Positions 8,700 to 17,150 of a stretch of DNA of 64,000 nt are shown piece by piece. The notes beneath the pieces were generated by a model. It did not search any database and was not told where the DNA came from. It was given only the letters and a program-made list of their open reading frames with translations. The position numbers were made by a program, and so were the translations under genes. Origin of the DNA: Rhodobacter sp. GTDB lineage: Bacteria; Pseudomonadota; Alphaproteobacteria; Rhodobacterales; Rhodobacteraceae. Position 1 is the stretch's first letter. Each line of letters opens with the position of its first letter. The stretch covers positions 1 through 64,000 of the forward strand of contig JAJEAY010000103.1 in the NCBI GenBank assembly GCA_022824145.1. The letters run 5' to 3'.

Positions 8700-10239
8700 C
8701 AGTCGGTCCGTTCCGCATCAATCGATTCGTTTGCCGATGGCAGGAGCGGCGCTGGCAGGCATTGCGGCCTCGCTGGGCCAGGCTCCGATATCCCTTCCCT
8801 GGCTTGCTCTGGCCTCGCTGGCAGCGGCATTCGTTCTGTTCAGCCGAACGTCATCCCCGCGTTCGGCGGCATGGGTGGGATGGGCGTTCGGCGTGGGGTA
8901 TTTTGCGGCGACCCTGTTCTGGATCGTTGAGCCCTTCTTTGTTGATCCGGTGCGACATGGCTGGATGGCACCGTTCGCTCTCGTTCTTACCGCCGGTGGG
9001 TTCGCCTTGTTCTGGGGCGCAGCATGGTGGTTTTCCCGGCAGCTGTCATGCAACGGCTGGGCTTACGCGATCGCTTGGCCATGCGGAATGGCGCTTGCTG
9101 AACTTGTTCGCTCCTACCTGTTTACAGGATTTCCCTGGTCCCTGATCGGGCATGTATGGGTTGGCTGGGCGCCTATGCAGCTCGCGGCATGGATTGGCCC
9201 GCACGGGCTGACGGTCCTGACACTGTTCGCCGCGGCGCTCCCGGTGGCGCTCTTGCGGTGGCGATGGCAGGCCGCTCTGATTGTCCTGGTTCCGTTCGCG
9301 GGGCTTTACGCGGTCGGTGCATGGCTTTCGGCCCAGCCGGTTCCCGACGCCGGACAGAGCAGGCCGGTACTTCGGCTGGCCCAGCCCAATGCACCGCAGC
9401 ACCTCAAATGGAAACGTGACCACGCACCGATATTCTTCGAGAGAATGCTGCAGCAGTCCGCCGCTGAATCCGCGAGGCGTCCTGATTTGATTGTCTGGCC
9501 GGAAACGGCAGTTCCCATGATGCTTGACAAGGCGGGTCCGGCGATTGAACGCATCACCGATGCCGTCGCTGGCGTACCGGTTGTGCTGGGGATCCAGAGG
9601 CGCGACGGCTGGCGTGTCCATAACAGTCTTGTCGTGCTGGACGGGTCAGGTGAAGTGACTGACATCTATGACAAACATCACCTTGTTCCATTCGGCGAAT
9701 ATGTTCCGCTGGGTAACTTCATGGCCCGTTTTGGCCTCACGACCTATTCGGCGCGCCATGGATTCGGTTACAGCCCGGGCCCGGGCGCCCGCATTGTCGA
9801 GATCGGATCTTTGGGCAAGGTTTTGCCGCTAATCTGCTACGAAGCAATATTCCCGCAGGATGTCGCCGCTGCACCGGAGCGACCTTCATGGATGCTGCAG
9901 ATCACCAACGATGCTTGGTTCGGTCAGTTATCCGGCCCCTACCAGCATCTGGCACAGGCTAGGCTGCGCGCAGTCGAGCAGGGATTGCCGATGGTACGGG
10001 TGGCAAACACCGGAGTATCGGCGGCGATCAACGCACGTGGAGCGGTCGAAGCATACCTTCCGCTAGGCGAGGCAGGCCATATCGATGTCGATCTTCCTTC
10101 TCCGCTGCCCCCGACACTTTATTCGCGAACCGGCGACTCGGCAGTTTCGTTTGCGCTGATGCTGCTGTTGGCCGGTCTGTTTGTGCATCGGCTCACGATT
10201 CGGCCCTCTGCTAGGGATGTGTCGGACAGCCGTTCTTGA
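8692..10239 (+). CDS. lnt: Apolipoprotein N-acyltransferase Lnt
   Basis: Lnt adds the third acyl chain to the N-terminal cysteine of lipoproteins at the periplasmic face of the inner membrane. The 515-aa protein has about six hydrophobic segments in the first ~215 residues, a carbon-nitrogen hydrolase domain, and a last C-terminal membrane helix. The catalytic triad is visible as Glu271 (VWPETAVP), Lys328 (YDKHHLVPFGEYVP) and Cys382 (ICYEAIFP). It begins inside the end of corC and precedes the metK leader. Confidence 0.95.
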   Translation: MPDSRSVPHQSIRLPMAGAALAGIAASLGQAPISLPWLALASLAAAFVLFSRTSSPRSAAWVGWAFGVGYFAATLFWIVEPFFVDPVRHGWMAPFALVLTAGGFALFWGAAWWFSRQLSCNGWAYAIAWPCGMALAELVRSYLFTGFPWSLIGHVWVGWAPMQLAAWIGPHGLTVLTLFAAALPVALLRWRWQAALIVLVPFAGLYAVGAWLSAQPVPDAGQSRPVLRLAQPNAPQHLKWKRDHAPIFFERMLQQSAAESARRPDLIVWPETAVPMMLDKAGPAIERITDAVAGVPVVLGIQRRDGWRVHNSLVVLDGSGEVTDIYDKHHLVPFGEYVPLGNFMARFGLTTYSARHGFGYSPGPGARIVEIGSLGKVLPLICYEAIFPQDVAAAPERPSWMLQITNDAWFGQLSGPYQHLAQARLRAVEQGLPMVRVANTGVSAAINARGAVEAYLPLGEAGHIDVDLPSPLPPTLYSRTGDSAVSFALMLLLAGLFVHRLTIRPSARDVSDSRS

Positions 10240-10443
10240 CCTTCGCGTGGTTGGCCGGGCACCGGTGCGGAATTCGGATAGTGACTTCCCGTCTGCGACA
10301 GACCGGAGAGGCAATCCGCACCCGACGCTTGGGATTTCGGAGCCTGCTACCTTCATGTTTCAGTCCGGATTTTTTCGGAGGGAGCGACGGAATCTATGCT
10401 GATTGACATCGCGACGCCGACGGCTTAACGCTTCGCGACCTGC

Positions 10444-10492
10444 CCCCACAACGGCTTCCTGGCGTGGAGGGCCATCGAACGTAATGGAGCAC
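10444..10492 (+). promoter_or_regulatory. SAM/SAH riboswitch upstream of metK
   Basis: The segment CCACAACGGCTTCCTGGCGT followed by GG, a linker, and AATGGAGCA directly before the GTG start of metK matches the SAM/SAH riboswitch consensus: a short P1 hairpin (CCAC/GTGG) around the ACGGCTTCCTGGC core, with a pseudoknot that sequesters the GGAG ribosome-binding site. Ligand binding would block translation of SAM synthetase. The class is known mainly from Rhodobacterales metK genes. Recognition is from the sequence and position; no covariance search was run. Confidence 0.92.
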
Positions 10493-10494
10493 CC

Positions 10495-11667
10495 GTGTCC
10501 CGAGAAAACTACAATTTCACCTCCGAATCCGTGTCGGAAGGCCACCCTGACAAGGTCTGTGACAGGATTTCCGACTCAATTCTTGACGCATTCCTTGAGG
10601 CTGATCCAGAAGCCCGAGTCGGGTGCGAGACTTTCGCCACCACGAATCGCGTGGTTATCGGCGGCGAAGTGCGTGGTCCTGATGATGTCAAACGGCGTGT
10701 GGAGGAAATCGCGCGGTCCTGTGTAAAGGACATCGGCTATGAGCAGGCTGGATTCCACTGGGCCAACATGCATGTCGACAACTACATGAATGCCCAGTCT
10801 TCTGACATTGCGCAGGGTGTGGATGCCGCTGCCGAAAAGGATGAGGGCGCTGGGGACCAGGGAATCATGTTTGGCTATGCGGTCAACGAAACCCGGGACT
10901 TCATGCCCGCTCCGATCCAGTATGCGCATGCGATACTCCGGCGGCTTGCGGAGGAGCGCCGGAACGGCGCTGGCGACGCATCCAAGCTGGGGCCGGACGC
11001 AAAATCCCAGCTCACCGTGAAGTACAGGGGCGGGAAGCCGGTCGGTGTCGCTTCAATCGTGCTGTCGAACCAGCATCTGGACGAAGATCTGACCAGTGAG
11101 GACGTCCGCAGCATTGTGGAGCCTTACATCCGCGACGAACTTCCGGATGGATGGATTGGAGCTGAAACCGAATGGCATGTGAATCCGACCGGGCGGTTTG
11201 TCATTGGCGGGCCGGACGGCGATGCCGGCCTTACCGGCCGCAAGATAATCGTTGATACATACGGTGGCGCCGCCCCGCATGGCGGCGGCGCGTTCTCCGG
11301 CAAGGATCCGACCAAGGTTGATCGTTCGGCCTCGTATGCAGCGCGGTATCTGGCAAAGAACATCGTTGCGGCTGGCCTTGCCGAACGCTGCTGCCTGCAG
11401 CTTTCCTATGCCATTGGCGTCGCAAGGCCGCTCTCCATCCGGGTCGATACATATGGGACCGGAGCGGTGCCTGAGGACCGGTTGGAGCAGGTGGCATACC
11501 GAATCATTGATCTGACGCCGCGGGGAATCAGGAAACACCTTAATCTCAACCGTCCGATCTATCAGCGCACATCGGCTTACGGCCATTTCGGGCGCAGCCC
11601 GGAACCGGATGGCGGTTTTTCCTGGGAAAGGACCGACCTCGTGGAGGAACTGCGTGCGGAATTCTGA
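10495..11667 (+). CDS. metK: S-adenosylmethionine synthetase MetK
   Basis: MetK makes SAM from methionine and ATP. The 390-aa protein contains the ATP-binding [16 protein letters not shown], the signature hexapeptide region [12 protein letters not shown], and the phosphate-binding loop [17 protein letters not shown]. The GTG start at 10495 is fixed by the GGAG inside the riboswitch immediately upstream. Expression is expected to fall when SAM or SAH is abundant. The next gene is trmB, a SAM-dependent tRNA methyltransferase. Confidence 0.97.
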   Translation: MSRENYNFTSESVSEGHPDKVCDRISDSILDAFLEADPEARVGCETFATTNRVVIGGEVRGPDDVKRRVEEIARSCVKDIGYEQAGFHWANMHVDNYMNAQSSDIAQGVDAAAEKDEGAGDQGIMFGYAVNETRDFMPAPIQYAHAILRRLAEERRNGAGDASKLGPDAKSQLTVKYRGGKPVGVASIVLSNQHLDEDLTSEDVRSIVEPYIRDELPDGWIGAETEWHVNPTGRFVIGGPDGDAGLTGRKIIVDTYGGAAPHGGGAFSGKDPTKVDRSASYAARYLAKNIVAAGLAERCCLQLSYAIGVARPLSIRVDTYGTGAVPEDRLEQVAYRIIDLTPRGIRKHLNLNRPIYQRTSAYGHFGRSPEPDGGFSWERTDLVEELRAEF

Positions 11668-11836
11668 TCTTTCGGGCAATTCAAAGCCGTAATCTGGATG
11701 CTCGTGGTGCGGATTGACCGCGTGTTCGACGCAGATTTGGCAATCGCGGAGATCGGGCGATGAGGCGCGGCGGGGGAAGGGCGCAGGAGCACACGTTCTT
11801 CAGGGCACGGAGTCGACGGGAGCGATAGCCTGCACA

Positions 11837-12553
11837 ATGAACGGTGATGAACGTCATCCCGGTGCGCCATGGCGCAATCTCTACGGACGGCGGCATGGAA
11901 AGTCGCTCAAGCCCGGGCAAAAAGCCGCGCTCAGCGAAGAACTTCCGAAGCTCCGCGTTCCAGATGTAGACTGGACGGAGAATCCCGAACGTCGGCAGCT
12001 TGATCCAGCCAGGTTGTTCGGAGAACGGCCGATTTGGCTGGAAATCGGATTCGGGGCAGGCGAGCACTTGCTGCATCAGGCAATTCAGCGGCCTGATGTT
12101 GGGTTCATCGGCTGCGAGACTTTCGTTAATGGCGTTGCAGCGCTTCTAGGCAGGATTCGGACGTCGGGAGTGCGTAACGTGTTGGTTCATCCGGGCGACG
12201 TGCGTGATCTTCTAGATGTGCTTCCCAACGGGTCGGTTTCCAGAACATTTCTGCTCTATCCCGATCCCTGGCCCAAGAAGCGCCACCACCGCAGGCGGGT
12301 TGTGACACCGGAATTTCTGGGGCCTCTCTGGCGGGCCATGACTCCGGGAGCAGATCTTCGGATTGCGACCGACATTCGGGATTACGTTCGCCAGACATTG
12401 GAAGAGGTGCCGAATGCCGGATTCGAGTGGCAGGCGCAGCGACCTTCAGACTGGCGGCTGCCATGGAAGGACTGGCTTTCCACGAGGTACGAACAGAAAG
12501 CGCTCCGTGAAGGGAGGACACCTCACTACCTGACATTCATCAAGGCCAGTTGA
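11837..12553 (+). CDS. trmB: tRNA (guanine-N7-)-methyltransferase TrmB
   Basis: TrmB makes m7G46 in the variable loop of tRNAs using SAM. The 238-aa protein shows the SAM-binding motif LEIGFGAGEHLLHQA and the TrmB motif YPDPWPKKRHHRRR, with a C-terminal STRYEQKALREGR typical of the family. The ATG at 11837 is chosen because homologues begin near it; the frame extends 41 codons upstream without similarity, and the ribosome-binding site is weak. It follows metK after 169 bp. Confidence 0.94.
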   Translation: MNGDERHPGAPWRNLYGRRHGKSLKPGQKAALSEELPKLRVPDVDWTENPERRQLDPARLFGERPIWLEIGFGAGEHLLHQAIQRPDVGFIGCETFVNGVAALLGRIRTSGVRNVLVHPGDVRDLLDVLPNGSVSRTFLLYPDPWPKKRHHRRRVVTPEFLGPLWRAMTPGADLRIATDIRDYVRQTLEEVPNAGFEWQAQRPSDWRLPWKDWLSTRYEQKALREGRTPHYLTFIKAS

Positions 12554-12651
12554 CCACCATCGAGCCACTCCGGGCTACGCACGGAATCTGAGACTGGAAT
12601 CCGTGTCTACCGCGGCCATATCGGCCATGAATGTGGATTGAGCGGGCTGCA

Positions 12652-12663
12652 TTAACCGGTTAA
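12652..12663. promoter_or_regulatory. Palindrome TTAACCGGTTAA upstream of the sugar dehydrogenase
   Basis: A perfect 12-bp palindrome with a central CG lies 96 bp before the dehydrogenase start. LacI-family operators commonly have this A/T-rich arm and central CG form. No LacI-type regulator is encoded in the window, so the cognate protein would be elsewhere. Confidence 0.4.
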
Positions 12664-12758
12664 CTCTTATTCCTGTGTTTTCGGTTGACGCTGAAAGAGC
12701 AACAACCGCGGCGTATGCCTTGGGTGCCATGAGGCCAGGTGTTCGGAGGACGGTCTGG

Positions 12759-13679
12759 ATGGCCATGAAAATAGCCTTGGTTGGAATTGGTAAAATTGCT
12801 GTCGATCAGCATGCGCCGTCGATTTCCGCCTCGCCCGAATGGGAACTGGCGGCGACGGTGTCCCGGCGCGGGGCATTGCAGGGCGTTGAGCGCTACCTTG
12901 ATATCGACACCATGCTTTCGGCACGACCCGACATTCCGGTGGTGTCGCTTTGCCTACCGCCGGTTCCACGGTTTGCATATGCGAAGGCGGCTCTTGAAGC
13001 CGGTCGCCACGTGATGCTGGAAAAGCCGCCGGGCGCGACATTGGCCGAGTGTTACGCACTCGAAGCGCTGGCCCGGCAGCACAAAGTCGCGCTGTTCGCC
13101 ACCTGGCATTCACGGGAGGCGGCGGCGGTTAGCGCCGCTCGGGACTGGATTGAAGGCAAGGAAGTACTGCGGGCGCACATAACTTGGCGTGAGGATGTGC
13201 GAAAATGGCATCCCGGCCAGGACTGGGTCTTCGAGCCTGGAGGGATGGGAGTGCTCGACCCGGGAATAAACGCGTTGTCGATCCTTACGGAGATCCTTCC
13301 TGAGCTGTTGCGTCTGCAGGGTGCCCGACTGCATTTCCCGGAGAATCGCGGAACCCCGATCGCTGCCGATCTGGAGTTTTCGAATGGTGTAACCGCTGAG
13401 TTTGACTGGCGGGAACGGGGACGGGAAATCTGGACGATCGAGGTCGAGACGGATGGCGGACGTTTGATGCTGGCGGAGGGTGGAGCCCGGATGTTCGTGG
13501 ATGGTATTGAAACGCGCCTGTCCGAACAGTCGCCATCCGGCGAGTATCCCCGCCTATACGCACGTATGGCAGCACTCTTGGGGAACTCAGAGATTGAGTT
13601 TGATCTCAGGCCGATGATTCATGTCGCCGACGCGTTCATGATCGGTGACCGCGTGGCGGCCGGGCGGTTTGACTGGTGA
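12759..13679 (+). CDS. Gfo/Idh/MocA sugar 1-dehydrogenase (D-galactose/L-arabinose type)
   Basis: This NAD(P)-dependent oxidoreductase of 306 aa resembles D-galactose and L-arabinose 1-dehydrogenases, which form the sugar lactone in non-phosphorylative catabolism. The Rossmann start IALVGIGKIAVDQHAPSI, the EKPPGATLAE segment with its active-site lysine, and ATWHSREAAAV...WREDVRKWHPGQDW are characteristic of the subfamily. The ATG at 12759 has CGGAGG nine bases upstream. The GH42 beta-galactosidase at 47 kb could supply galactose. The 3' end is duplicated in degraded form at 20.4-20.7 kb. The family is secure; the sugar is inferred. Confidence 0.85.
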   Translation: MAMKIALVGIGKIAVDQHAPSISASPEWELAATVSRRGALQGVERYLDIDTMLSARPDIPVVSLCLPPVPRFAYAKAALEAGRHVMLEKPPGATLAECYALEALARQHKVALFATWHSREAAAVSAARDWIEGKEVLRAHITWREDVRKWHPGQDWVFEPGGMGVLDPGINALSILTEILPELLRLQGARLHFPENRGTPIAADLEFSNGVTAEFDWRERGREIWTIEVETDGGRLMLAEGGARMFVDGIETRLSEQSPSGEYPRLYARMAALLGNSEIEFDLRPMIHVADAFMIGDRVAAGRFDW

Positions 13680-13812
13680 AGGGAATCGGAAGCGCTTCCT
13701 TCGCCTCCAAAACCAATTCGGTTTTCGTTTCAAGTTACGTGAAACGAAACATTGATTTTCTTGGAATGCCGTTCAAAATTAAAGACATAATCGTTTCATG
13801 TCGCTCTCCCGG
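13409..13812 (+). repeat. Island-flanking repeat, copy 1 (dehydrogenase 3' end plus fic promoter)
   Basis: About 400 bp align with 20431-20883. The shared part covers the last ~90 codons of the sugar dehydrogenase, the 120-bp spacer with its CGTTTCA inverted repeat, and the first ~12 bases of a fic gene (ATG at 13798). Here the dehydrogenase is intact and fic is lost after its first codons. Divergence between the copies is substantial, so the duplication is not recent. Confidence 0.8.
13723..13749. promoter_or_regulatory. CGTTTCA inverted repeat (orphan fic operator)
   Basis: Perfect 10-bp arms TTTCGTTTCA and TGAAACGAAA flank a 7-bp spacer. The same element, with 7-bp perfect arms, precedes the intact fic gene at 20775-20795. 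Here it stands before the lost fic copy. A further TAATCGTTTCAT overlaps the orphan start codon at 13798. Confidence 0.6.
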
Positions 13813-14440
13813 AATTTCCCGGCAGGCTGATCGTCAGACAGCCCAGCAGCCGGTTTGGGTAGTTGGCATCGCTGGCCCGTTTCAGGTGTTCATGACTTCC
13901 GGTCGGGCGGTGAGCGCGGTTCGTCCGTCTGGTTTCGGCGAGGGGTAGGGGCGGAGCCGTCCGAGCGTGGTAGAGCCGGATTCGGCCCTTTGAGAAGCTG
14001 GCCAGGGAGTTCAGGTTTTGTCATGTCCCCGACATGGCCGGGTGGAGGGTCTGCCGGTCTGGGATGCCGAAAGTCCTGAACAGGCTGTGCATCCTGTTCA
14101 AGGAACAGGGCTGCGACTCTGGTGTACCCGCGCCTTCCGGAGAGTGATGGACGAACTAATGGCCGGGAAATTCGGAAAGTTGCCGGTGTTTCCGCAACAG
14201 AATATCGTCGTTGGCGTATTCCAGGTCGGGACGCTATGGAACGGTGTATAACGGAAGCTGCTTCAGGATTGACGCGGAAACACGGTCTCTCGGATGGATC
14301 TGGGGAAGGCTGAACCGCCGTCAATTGGCCCGGAATGAACGCTGCCGGAATTCATCTTCCGGGAAGTCGGCTGTTCGAACGGCCGCATCGTGCCGCCGAT
14401 ATTCCGGAAAGTCTTGCATCAGATCGGAAAGGGAGCCCAT
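13813..14440. other. Decayed intergenic sequence
   Basis: No supported gene lies in this stretch. Three copies of GAACAGG in alternating orientation (about 14077-14109, including CCTGTTC-AAG-GAACAGG) could form a hairpin. Short frames on both strands have no recognisable domain. The sequence looks like remnants, consistent with the pseudogenes that follow. Confidence 0.45.
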
Positions 14441-14575
14441 ATGGAACTCTTGGCGAAATTCAAATACTCAAACGTACGCAAGCGCATAATCATGCCGCTG
14501 GGCGAGACAGAAACTCAGGTCGGCCGAACGCTTCATGCGGTACCGGCAGGGATTGTCGCGAGGGCCGAGGGATGA
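14441..14575 (+). CDS. 44-aa peptide at the head of the VOC/radical SAM cassette
   Basis: This small ORF starts at an ATG with AAGGGAG eight bases upstream. Its stop overlaps the start of the next gene as ATGA, and that gene in turn overlaps a radical SAM gene in the same way. The peptide is basic in its first half (FKYSNVRKRIIM) and ends GIVARAEG. It has no cysteine, signal peptide or membrane segment. I do not recognise it. A short peptide coupled to a radical SAM enzyme recalls RiPP precursor loci, but the peptide could equally be the decayed end of a longer protein, since the frame is open 17 codons further upstream. Confidence 0.45.
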   Translation: MELLAKFKYSNVRKRIIMPLGETETQVGRTLHAVPAGIVARAEG

Positions 14576-14997
14576 GCGTCGGAACCGGTGAAGGGCTGAG
14601 TGCAATGATCCGCACCCACGGGATCATTCTCGGCACCGAGCGGTACGAAGCCTGCCTTGCGTTCTACCGCGATGTGCTTGAACTGTCGGTCTGGTTTGAA
14701 AAGGAAGGGCTGTGCTGTCTTCATTTCGGCGACGGGTACTTGATGATCGAGACAGGCGGGCATGCGCGGGAAGGCCGCAAAAGCAACGCTGAAAATCCGA
14801 CTATGTTGCGGTTCAATGTCAAGGATGTCGACTCTGCCGCTGACCTCCTGGAAGCACGCGGCATTCCGGTGCAGCGCAAGTCCTTCGAATGGGGTCAGGT
14901 GGCCACTTTCACCGACCCCGACGGCAATGCCTGCGAACTGAAGGATGCTGAGGATCCATTCTTTTCCCGGCCAGGCCAGAAGGTGGAGCGTCAATGA
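14572..14997 (+). CDS. VOC-superfamily (glyoxalase/bleomycin-resistance fold) protein
   Basis: This 141-aa protein has the two beta-alpha-beta-beta-beta modules of vicinal oxygen chelate proteins: LGTERYEACLAFYRDVLEL near the start and ATFTDPDGNACELKD near the end. Members bind a metal in glyoxalases and dioxygenases or act as binding proteins. Here His (IRTHGI) and Glu (ACELKD) positions could serve as ligands. The ATG at 14572 overlaps the stop of the 44-aa ORF, and its stop overlaps the start of the radical SAM pseudogene, so the three were one translational unit. The substrate cannot be read. Confidence 0.8.
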   Translation: MSVGTGEGLSAMIRTHGIILGTERYEACLAFYRDVLELSVWFEKEGLCCLHFGDGYLMIETGGHAREGRKSNAENPTMLRFNVKDVDSAADLLEARGIPVQRKSFEWGQVATFTDPDGNACELKDAEDPFFSRPGQKVERQ

Positions 14998-15371
14998 GTC
15001 CCATAAAGTTCGCCCAGATTGAACCGACTGTGCGGTGCAACTTTAAATGCGTCTTCTGCATGGACAGGTTAATGGCTCAGAAGGACATTTCAATTTAGAC
15101 ATTTTCTGCAACGCAGAGGCTCTGCGGCGGTCTGGAACGGGTTTAAACTCAAGGTGAAGGCCAGCCACTCCTGCACTGGCAGTTCTTCGAACTCGCGTGA
15201 ATGGTCGAGACCTAGGGCGCGAAGATATCGATCACTACCAACGGCAGTCTCCTGAACAGTCGTCGTGTGGCCGAGGTTGGCGATCTGCCCGTCGACGGGG
15301 CTGCGTATCGGTTGAAAGCCTGGATGGAACGCGGTTCTCTGAAGTACGCCGAGGCAGCCTTCCAAGTGTAA
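14994..15371 (+). pseudogene. Radical SAM protein, inactivated by four in-frame stop codons
   Basis: The start ATG overlaps the VOC stop (ATGA). The frame opens with IEPTVRCNFKCVFCMDR, the CxxxCxxC cluster motif of radical SAM enzymes, and continues in the same frame through QGEGQPLLHWQFFELA and GAKISITTNGSLLN, both typical radical SAM barrel segments. Stops interrupt it at 15096 (TAG), 15144 (TAA), 15198 (TGA) and 15213 (TAG), and the frame ends at 15369, well before a full barrel. There is no frameshift in the recognisable part. The use of all three stop codons argues against recoding. Similar proteins include SPASM/peptide-modifying enzymes, but the function is lost here. Confidence 0.85.
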
Positions 15372-15534
15372 AGATAGGGCTGCTACGGCTCCGCAAAGCA
15401 TGGGACGCCCGCTGCTGCCGCCTGCCCGCCATGGGTCTGAGCGTAACCGTCTTGATGTCGACGCTGGCGGGTTTCGAGGAAGTCGTCACGCTCCTTAGAG
15501 ATTTCGGTCCCGACGGACATCGGCCTGCGGGGGT
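15372..15534. other. Unassigned sequence between the radical SAM and transposase remnants
   Basis: Frames on both strands are open over part of this stretch (for example LSVTVLMSTLAGFEEVV on the plus strand), but I recognise no family. It may hold the decayed ends of the neighbouring genes. Confidence 0.35.
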
Positions 15535-15612
15535 TCCAGAAGATGGTAGGCCAAACAGCAATTTATGGATCAGCCACGCGATGGTCGCCCGCGTTTTCTC
15601 GTCGATCGCCAT
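15535..15612 (-). mobile_element. Start of an IS21-like transposase, truncated
   Basis: An ATG at 15612 with GGAGGG eight bases upstream opens MAIDEKTRATIAWLIH, which resembles the start of IS21-like transposases that accompany the cysteine-rich ORF upstream in many Alphaproteobacteria. Similarity is lost after about 16 residues, so only the beginning survives. The assignment rests mainly on the gene pairing and is uncertain. Confidence 0.4.
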
Positions 15613-15709
15613 GAGATCACCCTCCCTTCCGTTCCGGACGCCGCGGTCACGGGTCCGCCAGCGTCACACGCGTCACGGTTCGGCCGCAGACGGCGCACCG
15701 AGGCGGCGG

Positions 15710-16276
15710 TCAGCGCCGGTCCCGCGCCGTCGGGACTGCAGCCAGCGGGCCGGGAGCGGCGCGGAAGGGTGGTCCGTAACGGTTTTTTCGGAACCGGCGT
15801 CTCCAGGCGCCGCCGGGACGCCTTCGGGCGGCACCGCGGCGGCCGTCTCCGTGCCCGTGATCCTGGCGGATCCGGTAGCGCCGCTGGTGGCGGCGGCCCG
15901 TCTCGCGCCGCCTCTCGGTCCGGGACCGCGCGCTGCACGCCTTCGAGCAGTACACCTGCCCGCGGTCGCAGGACCGGCAGATGATCACCTGCGACCGGCA
16001 CCGCCTGCAGTTGAAAAGCCGTCCCGTCGCGCACACCGTCCGTCTCGGGAGCGGGGGTGGACCCGGACGCCGAAATGCCTGACAATGCACGGGAGTTCGG
16101 TCCCCGCGACCGTCTCGTCCGGGTGCGGCGCCGGGACGTGTTGCCAAACTTCGCCCGGCGCCGCATCGCTCCTTCTTTCGATGCCGTCCTAGCATCCGGC
16201 CGGGGCCGCCGCAAAGGCGCCGCCCCGGGCCCGGACGACAGGATCCGACGATGGGGAAGGAAAACGATTCCGGCAA
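15710..16276 (-). pseudogene. Cysteine-rich transposon accessory protein, degraded
   Basis: The core LFNCRRCRSQVIICRSCDRG followed by QVYCSKACSARSR and GRRHQRRYRIRQ matches small zinc-ribbon-like proteins found directly upstream of IS21-type transposases in Rhizobiales and Rhodobacterales. Their C-terminal CxxC is present but in another frame (RCAVCGR, near 15680), so the gene is frameshifted. The 5' part upstream of the cysteine core is unlike the family, and the true start is unclear. The region is very GC-rich compared with its surroundings, which supports foreign origin. Confidence 0.6.
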
Positions 16277-16532
16277 AGCCGCCGAGCAACCGCGGTCGAT
16301 GCGGGAGACGCGCCTCAGGCGCGGGCCGTCCGATACCGCGGCACGACGGAATCCGAGCCGCCGGACGGCACGCGCGGCAATGGCCTCACGACAGGAACCT
16401 CACAAAAGGAGCCGCACCATGGGAAAGGAAACGATTCCGGAAAAGCGCGGCGAACCGCCGGAATCACGCCGTTCTATGCAGCCGTCGACAAGGAAATTTG
16501 CCTCAGTGCAGAGTGGAACGTGGTCGCCGTGA
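16251..16532 (+). repeat. Small ORF with a tandem internal duplication
   Basis: Two similar segments, beginning MGKENDSGKAAEQPRSM (16251) and MGKETIPEKRGEPPESRRSM (16419), lie 168 bp apart in the same frame. Only the second has a good ribosome-binding site (AAAGGAG, 16404-16410). A third diverged copy of the DNA (GGGAAAAGCGCGGCGAACC) is at about 24705-24790. The repeat unit is probably a mobile or recombinational remnant. Whether the second ORF (16419-16532, 37 aa) is expressed is unknown. Confidence 0.4.
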
Positions 16533-16709
16533 CGCACAACGGCTTTATCAAGTGTTTCCTTAAGACGTTTCTTGATGCGCCAGTCTGGCAATCAAGGTCG
16601 CCAATTGCAGCGTCGCTGACCTGCAGCGGGACGGGATATGGGATGTCAGGGAAAATAGGATCCCAGACGCATGTCCTGCCGGATCTATTGACTTACTGAA
16701 AGACAAACA

Positions 16710-17150
16710 GTGAAGGGTGCATTTCAAACTTCCCTTGCGGCAGCCTCACGCGGACTTCGCACCCGGCGGGTTTATCCCTTTGCCGTTCATATTCTCCTTG
16801 TCGGAGTCATCATCGTCGGTTGGGCCGAAATATCTGTTGTCGGGATCTTGCCGAACATCGCATCGAACTTCGGTATACATCCGAATGAGTTGAGTGTCGT
16901 CATCTCGCTGTATTCAGTTGCGTTCGCTATCATGGATCCTGTGGTCTTGATCAGTGTGCGCCAGATGTCGTCGCGTGTCATGCTTGCGCTCTTGATGGGA
17001 GTGACTGCGACATCGAGCCTTGCAACGTCCCTGAACGACGATGTGGTCATGATGTTGGTGCTGCGGATGGTTTTGGCGGGTGCTTCGGCTGCTCTTGCAG
17101 GGACGACCATGAATGCGGCTGTCAAACTCGTGCCGCCAGCCGGGCGTGGC
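16710..17150 (+). pseudogene. MFS transporter, 5' fragment
   Basis: About 145 codons encode the first membrane helices of a major facilitator permease (HILLVGVIIVGWAEISVVGI, a second helix VVISLYSVAFAIMDPVVLI, and so on through AGTTMNAAVKLVPPAGRG). After about 17150 the frame runs antisense through an IS66-like fragment and the remaining helices are missing. A GTG at 16710 lacks a clear ribosome-binding site. The gene was broken by insertion or deletion. Confidence 0.7.

Noticed and set aside
14077..14109. Alternating GAACAGG/CCTGTTC repeats as an integron attC or CRISPR-like array
   Set aside because: Only three short copies, no spacer regularity and no integrase or cas gene nearby.
15197..16192. 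A 331-codon plus-strand frame in GC-rich sequence
   Set aside because: It runs antisense to the cysteine-rich transposon gene; composition is Arg/Pro/Gly-rich with no domain, as expected for a shadow frame.
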